Assembly: GCA_016303095.1 (NCBI GenBank)
Contig: JAEDMH010000055.1
Span: 1 to 14,032, forward strand
Length of the DNA stretch: 14,032 nt
Source: Lentisphaeria bacterium
GTDB lineage: Bacteria > Verrucomicrobiota > Lentisphaeria > Oligosphaerales > Oligosphaeraceae
Direction: 5' to 3'
Of this stretch, positions 1 through 7,550 are shown piece by piece. The notes beneath the pieces are model-generated. The model did no database searches. It saw nothing but the letters and a program-made list of their open reading frames with translations, and was not told where the DNA came from. Made by a program: the position numbers and the translations under genes. Position 1 is the stretch's first letter. Each line of letters begins with the position of its first letter.

Positions 1-2
1 TG

Positions 3-1253
3 GGGAGTTTGCGCCGGGAGGCCCGCGCCCAGCAGGCCATCGGGGAGAAGGAGCGAAAGGCCCAGCAGGAAGCGTTGCAGAAACAGAGCAGGGAGCTAGA
101 AGAGATCCGGGCGGACTTTGACGATGCCATCCAGGAACTCCAGGAGGAATTCGCCCAGGTGCAGCAGAGGCAAATGGCTTCCTTCTATGCGGAGACCCTG
201 GGGGTTCATCCCGACCGCATCTCCTTCTGCCTCAAGGCCAAGAACGAGGAACGCTCCCTCTCCTCCGAAGTGGATCAGCTCCTGGCTCGACAAAGGGAAT
301 ACGACAAGAAATACGGACTCCTCCAGGAATTCGAGAGGGAGTGCGCCACCCTGGACCGACAGCTGGGACGCGTCCGCCAGGCCATCAACCAGTCCATCCG
401 CCTGGTGCCCGGCATGACAGAGCTGGAAAAGAAACTGGAGAACCGTCTCCAGGAATTGCGCACCCAACTGCGCACCGCCCCCGATGACCAGGAGAATCCC
501 CTGGACGAGGGCCTCTTCCCCCGCCTCTCCTCCTATCTGAAGGAACTGGCTCCCCTGGACGAGGCCACCCCCGCCGCCATGGACGAGGTGGAGAGCTTTC
601 TCCAGGGAAATCTGGCCCGCGGCCTTCTTCTGCCCGAAGAGCGGAAAAACTTGGAGAACTGCCTGAAGGAGCGACGGCATCTGGTGCACAAGATGGAGGA
701 GGCCGCCAGCCGCCTGGCCCACCCCCAGGACACCCTGGAGAACCGGGTTCCCCAGGAGCGGATGGGGTGGATCCACCTAAACGCCTGCCCCCCGGAGGCT
801 TTGAAGGAGGTGGAGCTCTTCATTGACGGATACAATGTGATCAAGCAGGATCCTGTGATGAGCCTGGAGGAAAAAAGCGTCCGGGGATTTTCCTTCACTC
901 GGAGCAAATTCCTCTCCCAGTGCAAGCGAGTCGCCCGCTACTTCAAGAAGATCACCCTGGTCTTCGACGGGAATCTGGGCACGGACAACACCGGGAAGGA
1001 GGCGGAAAACCTCTCCGTGGTCTACGCCGCCCGAAAAGAAGCCGACCAAAATGCCGACAATTGGATCGTGAACCGCCTGGTGGAATTGGAGACCCGGGAC
1101 CAGACCGCCCCGGACAGCACCACGCCCGCGCCACGCTGGATCGTCACCAACGACATGGGACTGCGCTCCCGGGTCGCCGAACTCTGCGACGGCTACGTGG
1201 ACAACGCCAGCTTCGTGGCCTTCCTCACCGCCAACGCCTCCCCCACGCCCTGA
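3..1253 (+). CDS. Coiled-coil protein with C-terminal YacP/Rae1-like NYN endoribonuclease domain (5' partial)
   Basis: The reading frame is open to the left edge, so the true start is probably outside the window; a TTG at position 9 is only the first possible start codon inside it and has no ribosome site. Numbering from that TTG, residues 1-260 are almost entirely charged or Gln/Leu-rich helix typical of coiled coil. Residues 265-410 form a NYN (PIN-like) domain of the YacP type. The visible metal-site candidates are D273 in DGYNVI, D320 in VFDG, D350 in the ADNWIV segment and D382 in VTND. B. subtilis YacP (Rae1) is a ribosome-associated endoribonuclease that cuts mRNA in the A site, so an RNA-cleaving role is expected from the family. 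The long coiled coil is not part of Rae1, which is little more than the NYN domain. It may mediate oligomerisation or tethering, which is inference. The next gene is lepA, also a ribosome factor, 285 nt downstream. Confidence 0.8.
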   Translation, partial: GSLRREARAQQAIGEKERKAQQEALQKQSRELEEIRADFDDAIQELQEEFAQVQQRQMASFYAETLGVHPDRISFCLKAKNEERSLSSEVDQLLARQREYDKKYGLLQEFERECATLDRQLGRVRQAINQSIRLVPGMTELEKKLENRLQELRTQLRTAPDDQENPLDEGLFPRLSSYLKELAPLDEATPAAMDEVESFLQGNLARGLLLPEERKNLENCLKERRHLVHKMEEAASRLAHPQDTLENRVPQERMGWIHLNACPPEALKEVELFIDGYNVIKQDPVMSLEEKSVRGFSFTRSKFLSQCKRVARYFKKITLVFDGNLGTDNTGKEAENLSVVYAARKEADQNADNWIVNRLVELETRDQTAPDSTTPAPRWIVTNDMGLRSRVAELCDGYVDNASFVAFLTANASPTP

Positions 1254-1538
1254 TCCCGCCCCCCTCTTTTGCCGGCCGTGCTTCTCTCCACAGCGGCAAT
1301 CCAGGCGAACCCCTGTTTCGAGGCCCCCGGCGCAGGACGGAAACCGGCAGGGGTGGCCCCGGCGCCTTCCGCCGCCCTTCGCCTGCCCCCTGCGCCCGGG
1401 AAGCGCGCCGCTTTCCGAACCCCCTGAAGGAACAGAGAGCCTTCCTGCCCCATTGCCGGGAATCGCGAGAAGGGGAAAGACGGGTGACTTTCCGCCCCCC
1501 GCCTACGGCATCTGCCGCTCCGCATTACATTACCCGCC
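1254..1538. other. Non-coding gap between NYN gene and lepA
   Basis: No convincing gene is seen on either strand in these 285 bases. It contains an 8-bp hairpin with a 3-nt loop (1398-1405 pairing with 1409-1416, including one G-T pair) that is not followed by a T-run, so it is not a standard intrinsic terminator. The right end carries an AT-richer patch that may be the lepA promoter. The plus-strand frame that stays open through here overlaps the NYN gene and lepA in another frame and looks like a compositional artefact. Confidence 0.5.
1525..1536 (+). promoter_or_regulatory. Possible -10 region for lepA operon
   Basis: TTACATTACCCG is the only AT-leaning patch before lepA. It matches the sequence 5' of rplY (7466-7477) at 10 of 12 positions. 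Read as a -10 element, TACATT (1526-1531) agrees with TATAAT at four positions, and no good -35 is seen. Transcription would then begin about at the lepA start codon, giving a leaderless or nearly leaderless mRNA, which would fit the absence of a Shine-Dalgarno sequence. This is a weak prediction. Confidence 0.3.
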
Positions 1539-3353
1539 ATGACTGCCGACCTCGATCTCACTCATATTCGGAACTTCTCCATCATCGCCCACATCGACCA
1601 CGGAAAATCCACCCTGGCCGATCGCTTCCTGGTGCATACCCAGACGGTGGAGATGCGCACCTTTCACGACCAGCTCCTGGACGACATGGATCTGGAGAAG
1701 GAACGGGGAATCACCATCCGCTCCCACCCCGTGAAGATGCGCTTCCTCTCCCGGAACGGACAAACCTACGACTTCAATCTGATCGACACGCCGGGACACG
1801 TGGACTTCAACTACGAGGTCTCCCGAAGCCTGGCCGCCTGCGAGGGCGCCATCCTCCTCATCGACGCCTCCCAGGGAGTCCAGGCCCAGACCATCGCCAA
1901 TCTGAATCTGGCCATCCGGCAAAATCTGGCCATCATCCCCGTGATCAACAAGATCGACCTGCCCTCCGCCGACATCCCCATGTGCCTGGAGCAATTGGAG
2001 GAAATCCTCCAAATCCCCCGAGAGGAGGCCCTCCTGGTCTCCGCCCGGACCGACCAGGGAGTGGCGGAGCTTATGGAGGCCGTGGTGGAGCGCATCCCCC
2101 CCCCGAAAGGGGAAGACGACCGTCTCCAAGCCCTGGTCTTCGACTCCCTCTTTGACGACTACCGGGGCGTGGTCACCTACATCCGGGTCATGAACGGCAC
2201 CGTCCGTCCCCGGGACGCCGTGCGCCTCATGTCCACGGAGACAGACACCGAGGTGAAGGAAGTGGGCTGCTTCACTCCCCACATGAAGGCCTTGGACAAG
2301 CTGGGGCCGGGAGACACAGGCTACCTCATCACCACCTTGAAGAGCCCCAAGGACATCCGGGTGGGAGACACGGTGACCCTGGCCTCCCGCCCGGCCACGG
2401 AGCCCCTCCCCGGCTTCCAGAAGTCCGTCCCCATGGTCTTCTCCGGCATCTATCCCATCGAGGCAGATCAATACGAGCAGCTGAAGTTCAACATCGCCAA
2501 GCTGCAGCTCAACGACCCCGCCTTCCTGGCCACCCCCGAAAACTCCGTCGCCCTGGGGGCCGGCTTCCGCTGCGGATTCTTGGGCCTCCTCCACATGGAC
2601 ATCGTTCAGGAACGCCTCCGGCGGGACTACGGAATGGATTTGATCCTCACCTATCCCAGCGTGGAATACCATGTCTACATGAAGAATGGCACCATGGTGA
2701 AGGTGGACAACCCCCTCCACATGCCGGAGGCCAATCTCATTGAGCACGCCGAGGAGCCCATGATCAAGAGCCAGATCCTGGCGCCCACCAAGTTCATGGG
2801 GCCCATCATGAACCTGATCCTGGACAAGCGGGGGATCTGCCAGCACACGGAGACCGTGGATGCCAATCACGTGATGCTCACCGCCCGAATGCCCCTCCAC
2901 GAAATCGTCTTGGATTTCTACGACAAGCTGAAGACCATCACCAAGGGATACGGATCCATGGACTACGAGCCCGACGGCTACCAGACCGGGCCCATGGTGA
3001 AATTGGAGATCCTGGTGAACGGAGAGGCGGTGGATGCCTTCGCCTCCATCTGCCATGCGGATCGGGCGGTAAGCCGCGCCCGCACCATCTGCCAGCGCCT
3101 CCGGGAGGCCATTCCCCCCCAGCAGTTCAAGGTGGCCCTCCAGGGCGCCATCGGCGGGCGCATCATCGCCCGGGAGGATGTGCGCCAGTTCCGGAAGGAT
3201 GTGCTGGCCAAATGCTACGGAGGCGACATCACCCGGAAGAGAAAGCTGCTGGAAAAGCAGAAGGAAGGCAAGAAGAGAATGAAGCTCTACGGGAACGTGA
3301 ACATTCCCCAGGAGGCCTTCATCGCCGTCCTGCGCAACGACGAGGAAAAATAG
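1539..3353 (+). CDS. lepA: Elongation factor 4 (LepA), ribosome-associated GTPase
   Basis: This is a 604-residue translational GTPase of normal LepA length that acts on the ribosome in the cytoplasm; the family is implicated in back-translocation and in 30S maturation. The G-domain motifs are all present: AHIDHGKST (17-25), the switch I segment ERGITI (55-60), DTPGH (83-87), NKID (137-140) and SAR (168-170, usually SAK). The IPPP that follows the G domain is conserved in LepA. The LepA-specific C-terminal domain is recognisable from YGGDITRKRKLLEKQKEGKK onward and distinguishes the protein from EF-G. The ATG at 1539 directly precedes a typical LepA N-terminus (LTHIRNFSIIAHIDHG). No Shine-Dalgarno sequence is visible. 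It heads a tight cluster, and lepB starts 9 nt after its stop, as in the lepA-lepB order of many proteobacteria. Confidence 0.98.
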   Translation: MTADLDLTHIRNFSIIAHIDHGKSTLADRFLVHTQTVEMRTFHDQLLDDMDLEKERGITIRSHPVKMRFLSRNGQTYDFNLIDTPGHVDFNYEVSRSLAACEGAILLIDASQGVQAQTIANLNLAIRQNLAIIPVINKIDLPSADIPMCLEQLEEILQIPREEALLVSARTDQGVAELMEAVVERIPPPKGEDDRLQALVFDSLFDDYRGVVTYIRVMNGTVRPRDAVRLMSTETDTEVKEVGCFTPHMKALDKLGPGDTGYLITTLKSPKDIRVGDTVTLASRPATEPLPGFQKSVPMVFSGIYPIEADQYEQLKFNIAKLQLNDPAFLATPENSVALGAGFRCGFLGLLHMDIVQERLRRDYGMDLILTYPSVEYHVYMKNGTMVKVDNPLHMPEANLIEHAEEPMIKSQILAPTKFMGPIMNLILDKRGICQHTETVDANHVMLTARMPLHEIVLDFYDKLKTITKGYGSMDYEPDGYQTGPMVKLEILVNGEAVDAFASICHADRAVSRARTICQRLREAIPPQQFKVALQGAIGGRIIAREDVRQFRKDVLAKCYGGDITRKRKLLEKQKEGKKRMKLYGNVNIPQEAFIAVLRNDEEK

Positions 3354-3362
3354 CCCCCTCCC

Positions 3363-4631
3363 ATGTCTCCTTTCTGGTGCATCCTCATTGATCTCCTCCT
3401 CTTCTGGTTCTTCTTCGGAGACTGGATCCTGGCCCATGCCTTGCCCGCCGCCCGCCAGAGACGGAGACTCCTGCGGAAGAACGGAAAAAGCCTGCGCCTC
3501 CGCCTCCGCCGCCACCGGGATCTCCTCTCTCCGGAGCAGCTTGCCCAAGGGGAGGCCCTCCTGGCGCAAGGGGAGAGGCTGGGCAAAGAGGGCACGAAGG
3601 AGGAGCAGGAGGCCTTTCTGGCCACTTTCTCCAAGGGACTCCCCCTCCCCCCCGCCCCCCAGGACTCCCTCATCGGGGCAAACTTCGAAACCATCCTGGT
3701 CTCCGTGGCCGTGGCCTTCGCCCTGCGCTGCCTGCTGCTCCAGCCCTTCAAAATCCCCACAGGCTCCATGCAGCCCACCCTCTTCGGCATCCATCCCGTG
3801 GCCTTGGACGCCAGGGAACTCCCCCACTCCCGTCTGGCCACCCTCTTCGATTATCTCAACTACTCCCGCCGATACTTCCGCTGGGAAGCCCCCGCAGACG
3901 GCGCCCTGGACTTCACCAGCATCCACCCCCTCCCCTCCCGCCCCCTCTTCCCTCAAAGCACCCTGGCCTACCGCGCCGAGGACGGACGCACCTTCCCCTT
4001 GACCGCTCCCGCCACCGTCATCGACACCCAACGCCTCATCCCCTCCCTCCAAAATCCCCAGCCCCCCCAGCGGGGATTCCTCGCCAACCCCTACGCCTAT
4101 CGCCAGGGGCAGACCATCTTCCAGGGAGCCATGGAGGCCGGCGACCACCTCTTCGTCAACCGCCTCAGTCTCTGCCTGCGCCCCCCCGCCAGGGGAGACA
4201 TCATGGTCTTCTCCACGGAGGATCTGAGCTACCAGGGAAGGAGCCTCTCCGGCTTCTTCTATGTCAAACGGCTGGTGGGGCTCCCCGGCGACACCCTGAA
4301 GATCCAGGACCGGGTGCTCTGGGTGCGTCCCCAGGGCTCCCCCCGCTTCCTTCCCCTGGACGCCACCTACTCCCGCCCCTTTGCCCGCATCCAGTCCCGC
4401 CAGGGAGGCTATGCCGGCCATGCCGCCCTCTCCTCCGCCGCCTATCTCTCCCGGGAAGAAGAGGAATACACCGTCCCCGCCGGCCACTACTTCCTCATGG
4501 GCGACAACACGGAAAATAGCTTGGACTGCCGCTTCTTCGGCCCCGTGGCCAGGAAACGCCTGGTCGGCAGACCCTGCCTGGTCTGGTGGCCCTTCTCCCC
4601 CCGCTTCGGCTTCCGCTTCGACGCCCTCTGA
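3363..4631 (+). CDS. lepB: Signal peptidase I
   Basis: This membrane-bound serine protease removes signal peptides from secreted preproteins on the outer face of the inner membrane. It has 422 residues. A first hydrophobic segment spans residues 5-25, followed by a basic cytoplasmic stretch, and a second membrane segment at about 110-127 leads into the box B motif PTGSMQPTL with nucleophile S135. The second catalytic residue is K302 in YVKRLVGLPGD, and GDN (380-382) lies in the conserved box E segment MGDNTENSLDCRFFGPV. Between S135 and the next conserved block (GDHLFVNRL, from about 259) lies an insertion of over 100 residues with little resemblance to the E. coli enzyme, making the protein longer than the 324-residue E. 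coli LepB. The ATG at 3363 is preceded by CTCCC; the nearest GAGGA is 16 nt away, too far for normal spacing. Family assignment is very secure; the role of the insertion is unknown. Confidence 0.96.
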   Translation: MSPFWCILIDLLLFWFFFGDWILAHALPAARQRRRLLRKNGKSLRLRLRRHRDLLSPEQLAQGEALLAQGERLGKEGTKEEQEAFLATFSKGLPLPPAPQDSLIGANFETILVSVAVAFALRCLLLQPFKIPTGSMQPTLFGIHPVALDARELPHSRLATLFDYLNYSRRYFRWEAPADGALDFTSIHPLPSRPLFPQSTLAYRAEDGRTFPLTAPATVIDTQRLIPSLQNPQPPQRGFLANPYAYRQGQTIFQGAMEAGDHLFVNRLSLCLRPPARGDIMVFSTEDLSYQGRSLSGFFYVKRLVGLPGDTLKIQDRVLWVRPQGSPRFLPLDATYSRPFARIQSRQGGYAGHAALSSAAYLSREEEEYTVPAGHYFLMGDNTENSLDCRFFGPVARKRLVGRPCLVWWPFSPRFGFRFDAL

Positions 4632-4673
4632 TTCCCGGCGCCCCACCTTCCACCCTCCTCGGGATCCCCCACC

Positions 4674-5396
4674 ATGGAACGAGCTTACATTGTCAAACTG
4701 GAAAACGGCGAATCGCTAGGCCCTCTGGACGAGGAAGCGCTGAAGCGCCTGGCCCAGGAAGGCACCATCACAGAAAATGCGGAAATCCGCAGCACCATGC
4801 TGGCCATCTGGGAGAAGGCCAAGAACATTGATTGCCTGAAGAAGATCTACCGGGCGCAGATGCTGAAGCGGGCCGAGGCCTACGCCAACGACCCCAAGGC
4901 TCAGCTGAAGGCCCGCTTGGAAATGCGGGGGGACTACGATCCCCTGGCCACCGCCCTCTCCCAGGAAGGCATCACCTATCAAAACGCCGGCTTCCTGGTG
5001 CGCTTCCTGGCCGGCTTGCTGGATCTGGTCATCCTGGCCGCCGCCGCCCTCCTCCTCCTCTTCCTCTCCTGGAGCCTGATGCGGGGAGGCCTCCTCTCCC
5101 CCAACGGCGCCCTCGGCCTCTTCTGCGTCGCCACCTGGAGCCTCTCCGCCGTCTACTACATGGTCTATCTCACCTGGCGGGGACAGACCATCGGCCAGCG
5201 CTTCTGGGGACTGGTGGTCATCACCCCGGACCTCCGCAACGTCTATCCCATCAAGGGCTTCCTCTTCTTCCTGCTCCTGGCGTTCTTCGGCCTGCTCTCC
5301 CCCCTGACCTGGCTGTGCACCGGATGCCGCTTCACCCTCCAGGAACTGGTGCCCAAGGTCATGGTGCGACACATCACGGTCACCCGCAAGCGCTGA
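4674..5396 (+). CDS. GYF_2 (DUF4339)-RDD domain membrane protein
   Basis: This 240-residue protein has two parts. Residues 4-56 resemble the GYF_2/DUF4339 domain, a short module of the form xxxGPxxxxxLxxLxxxGxI ending near a conserved Trp (here IWEKAKN). Residues 105-235 are an RDD-family integral membrane domain with R110 and D117 in the first helix, further hydrophobic segments at about 145-170 and 190-215, and the GQTIGQRFWGL motif typical of RDD proteins. RDD proteins are poorly characterised; some are linked to ion transport, and no specific substrate can be proposed here. The ATG at 4674 sits in a CCCCACC context without a Shine-Dalgarno sequence. The gene lies between lepB and the LptF/LptG-type gene with short gaps, suggesting co-expression with envelope functions. 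Confidence 0.85.
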   Translation: MERAYIVKLENGESLGPLDEEALKRLAQEGTITENAEIRSTMLAIWEKAKNIDCLKKIYRAQMLKRAEAYANDPKAQLKARLEMRGDYDPLATALSQEGITYQNAGFLVRFLAGLLDLVILAAAALLLLFLSWSLMRGGLLSPNGALGLFCVATWSLSAVYYMVYLTWRGQTIGQRFWGLVVITPDLRNVYPIKGFLFFLLLAFFGLLSPLTWLCTGCRFTLQELVPKVMVRHITVTRKR

Positions 5397-5412
5397 ACCG
5401 ACCACCGCCCCC

Positions 5413-6597
5413 ATGGTCTCCCCCCACGCCCCCACCCGAAGTCTCTCCCCCCTGCTCTGCCGCCATCTCCTCCGGGAGTTCTTCCTCCCCCTGGCAGGCT
5501 CCCTGACGGCCTTCCTGGCCATCAGCATGCTTTTGGCGGTCTTCGACGATCTGCCGGATTTCAGCGGCGTGGACATTCCCGCCTCTCTCACCGCCCTCTA
5601 TTTCCTGGCCCGCACCCCAGATTATCTCATGACGGTCATCCCCGTCTCCGCCCTCCTGGCCGCCAGCCTCATGACCATCGTCCTGGGAAAAAACCAGGAA
5701 CTCACCGCCATCCGCTCCGCCGGCCTCTCCCTCCTGGCAGTGGCCACCCCCCTGTGGCTCCTCTCCCTGGCTCTCTGCGGGGGAATGCTCTTCTTGAACG
5801 AATGCGTCCTGCCCCAAAGCACACGCTTCGCAGAGGAAATCCGCACCGACTATCTGGACAACCCCGCCAAGAAAACCAAGACAAAGGCCAGCGACGACAA
5901 GGCCAACAGACGGGAGGGAAACTCCCTGACCTACTACAACCCCCGAAAAAACCAGGAATGGTTCTTCGCCGATTTCCGCAAGGAGGGGCCCTGCCAGGGC
6001 GTCAATGTCACCTTCCTCGACGACAAGGGACGCCCCACCCTGGTTCTCAACGCCGCCACAGGAGAATATTCCCCCCAGGAGGGAAGCTGGCACTTCCAGC
6101 AGACCATCCTCACCCGATATGACTATAGCCAGAATTCCCTCCCCCTGGCCGCCCCGCCTCTCTCCTATCCAGAATATCCTCCCCAAGACTCCCCCCAGGC
6201 CAAACTCTTCCGGGAATCCCCCCGGGACATCCAGATTCAGGCCACGCCCCCGGAACAAACCCCCATTCGCGATCTCCTGCGGAAGACAAGAAGACGTATC
6301 TTATTGTCCCCCAATGAGTTACAACTATCCAAGACCCTCCTTGCCCACCGTCTCGCCATCCCTTTGAGCCCTCTCATCGCCGTCCTGCTGGGCTTTTCCC
6401 TGACTCTTCCCCAGGGGCGCACCAGTCCTGTCCGTGGCTTTGTTCTGGCCGTAGGGCTTTTCGTTGCCTACACCCTGTGCGCCCATCTGTTTCTGGTCCT
6501 AGGGAAGAGCGGGCACCTGTGGTGGCCCATCGCCGGCGCCTTCCCCACGGGGGCGGCCCTCTTCGGCTCCCTCTATCTTGCCTGGAAACGTCAGTAG
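5413..6597 (+). CDS. LptF/LptG (YjgP/YjgQ) family permease
   Basis: This 394-residue inner-membrane protein has the LptF/LptG layout: three N-terminal membrane segments (about 22-45, 62-92 and 105-125), a periplasmic domain of about 175 residues, and three C-terminal membrane segments (about 311-333, 342-362 and 368-390). The family signature is seen in the segment VIPVSALLAASLMTIVLGKN followed by QELTAIRSAG, and again in NECVLPQS at the exit of the third helix. In Gram-negative bacteria LptF and LptG pair with the ATPase LptB to extract lipopolysaccharide for export to the outer membrane. Only one such gene is in this window, so F versus G cannot be settled. The periplasmic domain contains a Lys/Asp-rich stretch (about 153-170). 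Between roughly 6290 and 6480 the codon use becomes less GC-rich. The start at 5413 has a GCCCCC context 16 nt after the previous gene. Confidence 0.9.
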   Translation: MVSPHAPTRSLSPLLCRHLLREFFLPLAGSLTAFLAISMLLAVFDDLPDFSGVDIPASLTALYFLARTPDYLMTVIPVSALLAASLMTIVLGKNQELTAIRSAGLSLLAVATPLWLLSLALCGGMLFLNECVLPQSTRFAEEIRTDYLDNPAKKTKTKASDDKANRREGNSLTYYNPRKNQEWFFADFRKEGPCQGVNVTFLDDKGRPTLVLNAATGEYSPQEGSWHFQQTILTRYDYSQNSLPLAAPPLSYPEYPPQDSPQAKLFRESPRDIQIQATPPEQTPIRDLLRKTRRRILLSPNELQLSKTLLAHRLAIPLSPLIAVLLGFSLTLPQGRTSPVRGFVLAVGLFVAYTLCAHLFLVLGKSGHLWWPIAGAFPTGAALFGSLYLAWKRQ

Positions 6598-6604
6598 CCT
6601 TCCC

Positions 6605-7402
6605 ATGTCCTCCTTTCTCTCCCTTCAAATCCTGGCAATTCTCCAGGGCCTCACGGAATTTCTTCCTGTTTCCTCCAGCGGACATCTAGCCCTGCTGAAG
6701 CAGGGGCTTGGCCTGGAGTTCTCCGGAGAGGGACCTTTGCTGGAGCTTCTTCTCCACGGAGGGACCCTGGGCGCCGTCCTGGTCTTCTACCGGAAACGCA
6801 TTGTCCAGCTGCTTCTGGGATTGTGGCGACGGGAGAAGGAGGCCTGGCGCTATGCCTGGCTGGTGTTCCTGTGCTGCGTGCCGGCGGGTCTTGTCTACTT
6901 GGCAGCCCATGACTTCCTGGAGGAGGCCTTCCAGACGCCCCGGGTCATCGGAGGACTTCTTCTGATCACGGGCTTGATTCTTCTCAGCCTGAAATGGCTT
7001 CCCTCCTCCCCCCAAGGCACGGAGGGAGCGCCCCGCTGGAAACAGGCCTTGGGGATCGGCCTGGCCCAGGCCTGCGCCATCCTGCCCGGCATCAGCCGCT
7101 CCGGCTCCACCTACACCGCCGCCCGATGGCTGAAGGTCTCCTCCCAGGAGGCCTTCGATTTCTCCTTCCTGGTGTCCATCCCCCTGATTCTTGCCTCCAT
7201 TCTCCTGAAGACGAAGGATCTCCTTGCCCTGACCACCACCTCCGGAGAATCCCCCGCCGCCTTCCTTGTCGCCACTCTCCTCTCCGCTCTGGTGGGATAT
7301 GGGGCCCTGGCCCTGCTGGCACGCCTCCGATTCCTGGGAAAAATCTGGATCTTCGCCCCCTATTGCCTCCTCCTGGGACTCCTGACCCTCCTCTTTGCCT
7401 AG
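6605..7402 (+). CDS. uppP: Undecaprenyl-diphosphatase UppP (BacA)
   Basis: This 265-residue integral membrane enzyme dephosphorylates undecaprenyl diphosphate to recycle the lipid carrier used for peptidoglycan and other surface polymers. The first signature is LQGLTEFLPVSSSGHL (13-28), with Q14 and E18 forming the (E/Q)xxxE motif and H27 following. The second is GISRSGST (162-169), with the catalytic R165. The length is normal and the rest is hydrophobic helices. I chose the ATG at 6605, 7 nt after the permease stop, over an in-frame TTG at 6578 that would overlap the previous gene and add nine residues not expected in the family. The start context TTCCC matches neighbouring genes and lacks a Shine-Dalgarno sequence. 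It is probably the last gene of the lepA cluster. Confidence 0.96.
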   Translation: MSSFLSLQILAILQGLTEFLPVSSSGHLALLKQGLGLEFSGEGPLLELLLHGGTLGAVLVFYRKRIVQLLLGLWRREKEAWRYAWLVFLCCVPAGLVYLAAHDFLEEAFQTPRVIGGLLLITGLILLSLKWLPSSPQGTEGAPRWKQALGIGLAQACAILPGISRSGSTYTAARWLKVSSQEAFDFSFLVSIPLILASILLKTKDLLALTTTSGESPAAFLVATLLSALVGYGALALLARLRFLGKIWIFAPYCLLLGLLTLLFA

Positions 7403-7442
7403 CCCCCCAAGACAGGGAAGTTCCCAAGAAGCGCCTTCCCCG

Positions 7443-7472
7443 TTCCCACATCCCCACAAACTGTGTTATATT
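7443..7472 (+). promoter_or_regulatory. Candidate promoter of the rplY-rplI operon
   Basis: A -10-like TATATT (7467-7472, five of six against TATAAT) lies 18 nt after a weak -35-like TTCCCA (7443-7448, four of six against TTGACA). It is the most AT-rich patch of the gap. It would give an untranslated leader of about 130 nt before rplY. The block around the -10, TTATATTACACG (7466-7477), recurs nearly unchanged before lepA. Confidence 0.5.
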
Positions 7473-7504
7473 ACACGAATTTCCGCCCCCCCTAGCGAGG
7501 CGCC

Positions 7505-7550
7505 ATGCCCCTAGGAAAAGGGGGCGTCTTTCTTCCCCCCCGGAAGAAGG
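7505..7550 (+). promoter_or_regulatory. Two adjacent hairpins in the rplY leader
   Basis: The first hairpin pairs 7505-7511 with 7521-7527 (ATGCCCC with GGGGCGT, one G-T pair, 9-nt loop). The second begins at the next base and pairs 7528-7536 with 7542-7550 (CTTTCTTCC with GGAAGAAGG, one T-G pair, CCCCC loop). The first is followed by CTTTCTT, which resembles the tail of an intrinsic terminator but is itself sequestered in the second stem, so an attenuator-like choice is conceivable. No known riboswitch or r-protein leader was recognised. Confidence 0.35.

Noticed and set aside
1398..1416. 8-bp hairpin in the gap before lepA as a terminator
   Set aside because: There is no T-run after the stem, and GC-rich sequence makes such palindromes likely by chance.
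920..2155. 411-residue plus-strand frame bridging the NYN gene and lepA
   Set aside because: It overlaps both genes in another frame, is Arg/Pro/His-rich and has no start support. It shows only that the gap lacks stops in that frame.
1530..4646. 1038-residue open frame on the minus strand opposite lepA and lepB
   Set aside because: It is exactly antisense to two certain genes. It is low-complexity (Gly, Glu, His, Val), as expected from reading C-ending codons backwards, and has no recognisable domain.
6578..6604. TTG start for uppP with a nine-residue extension
   Set aside because: It would overlap the permease gene, has no ribosome site, and the ATG at 6605 gives the usual UppP N-terminus and a start context like its neighbours.
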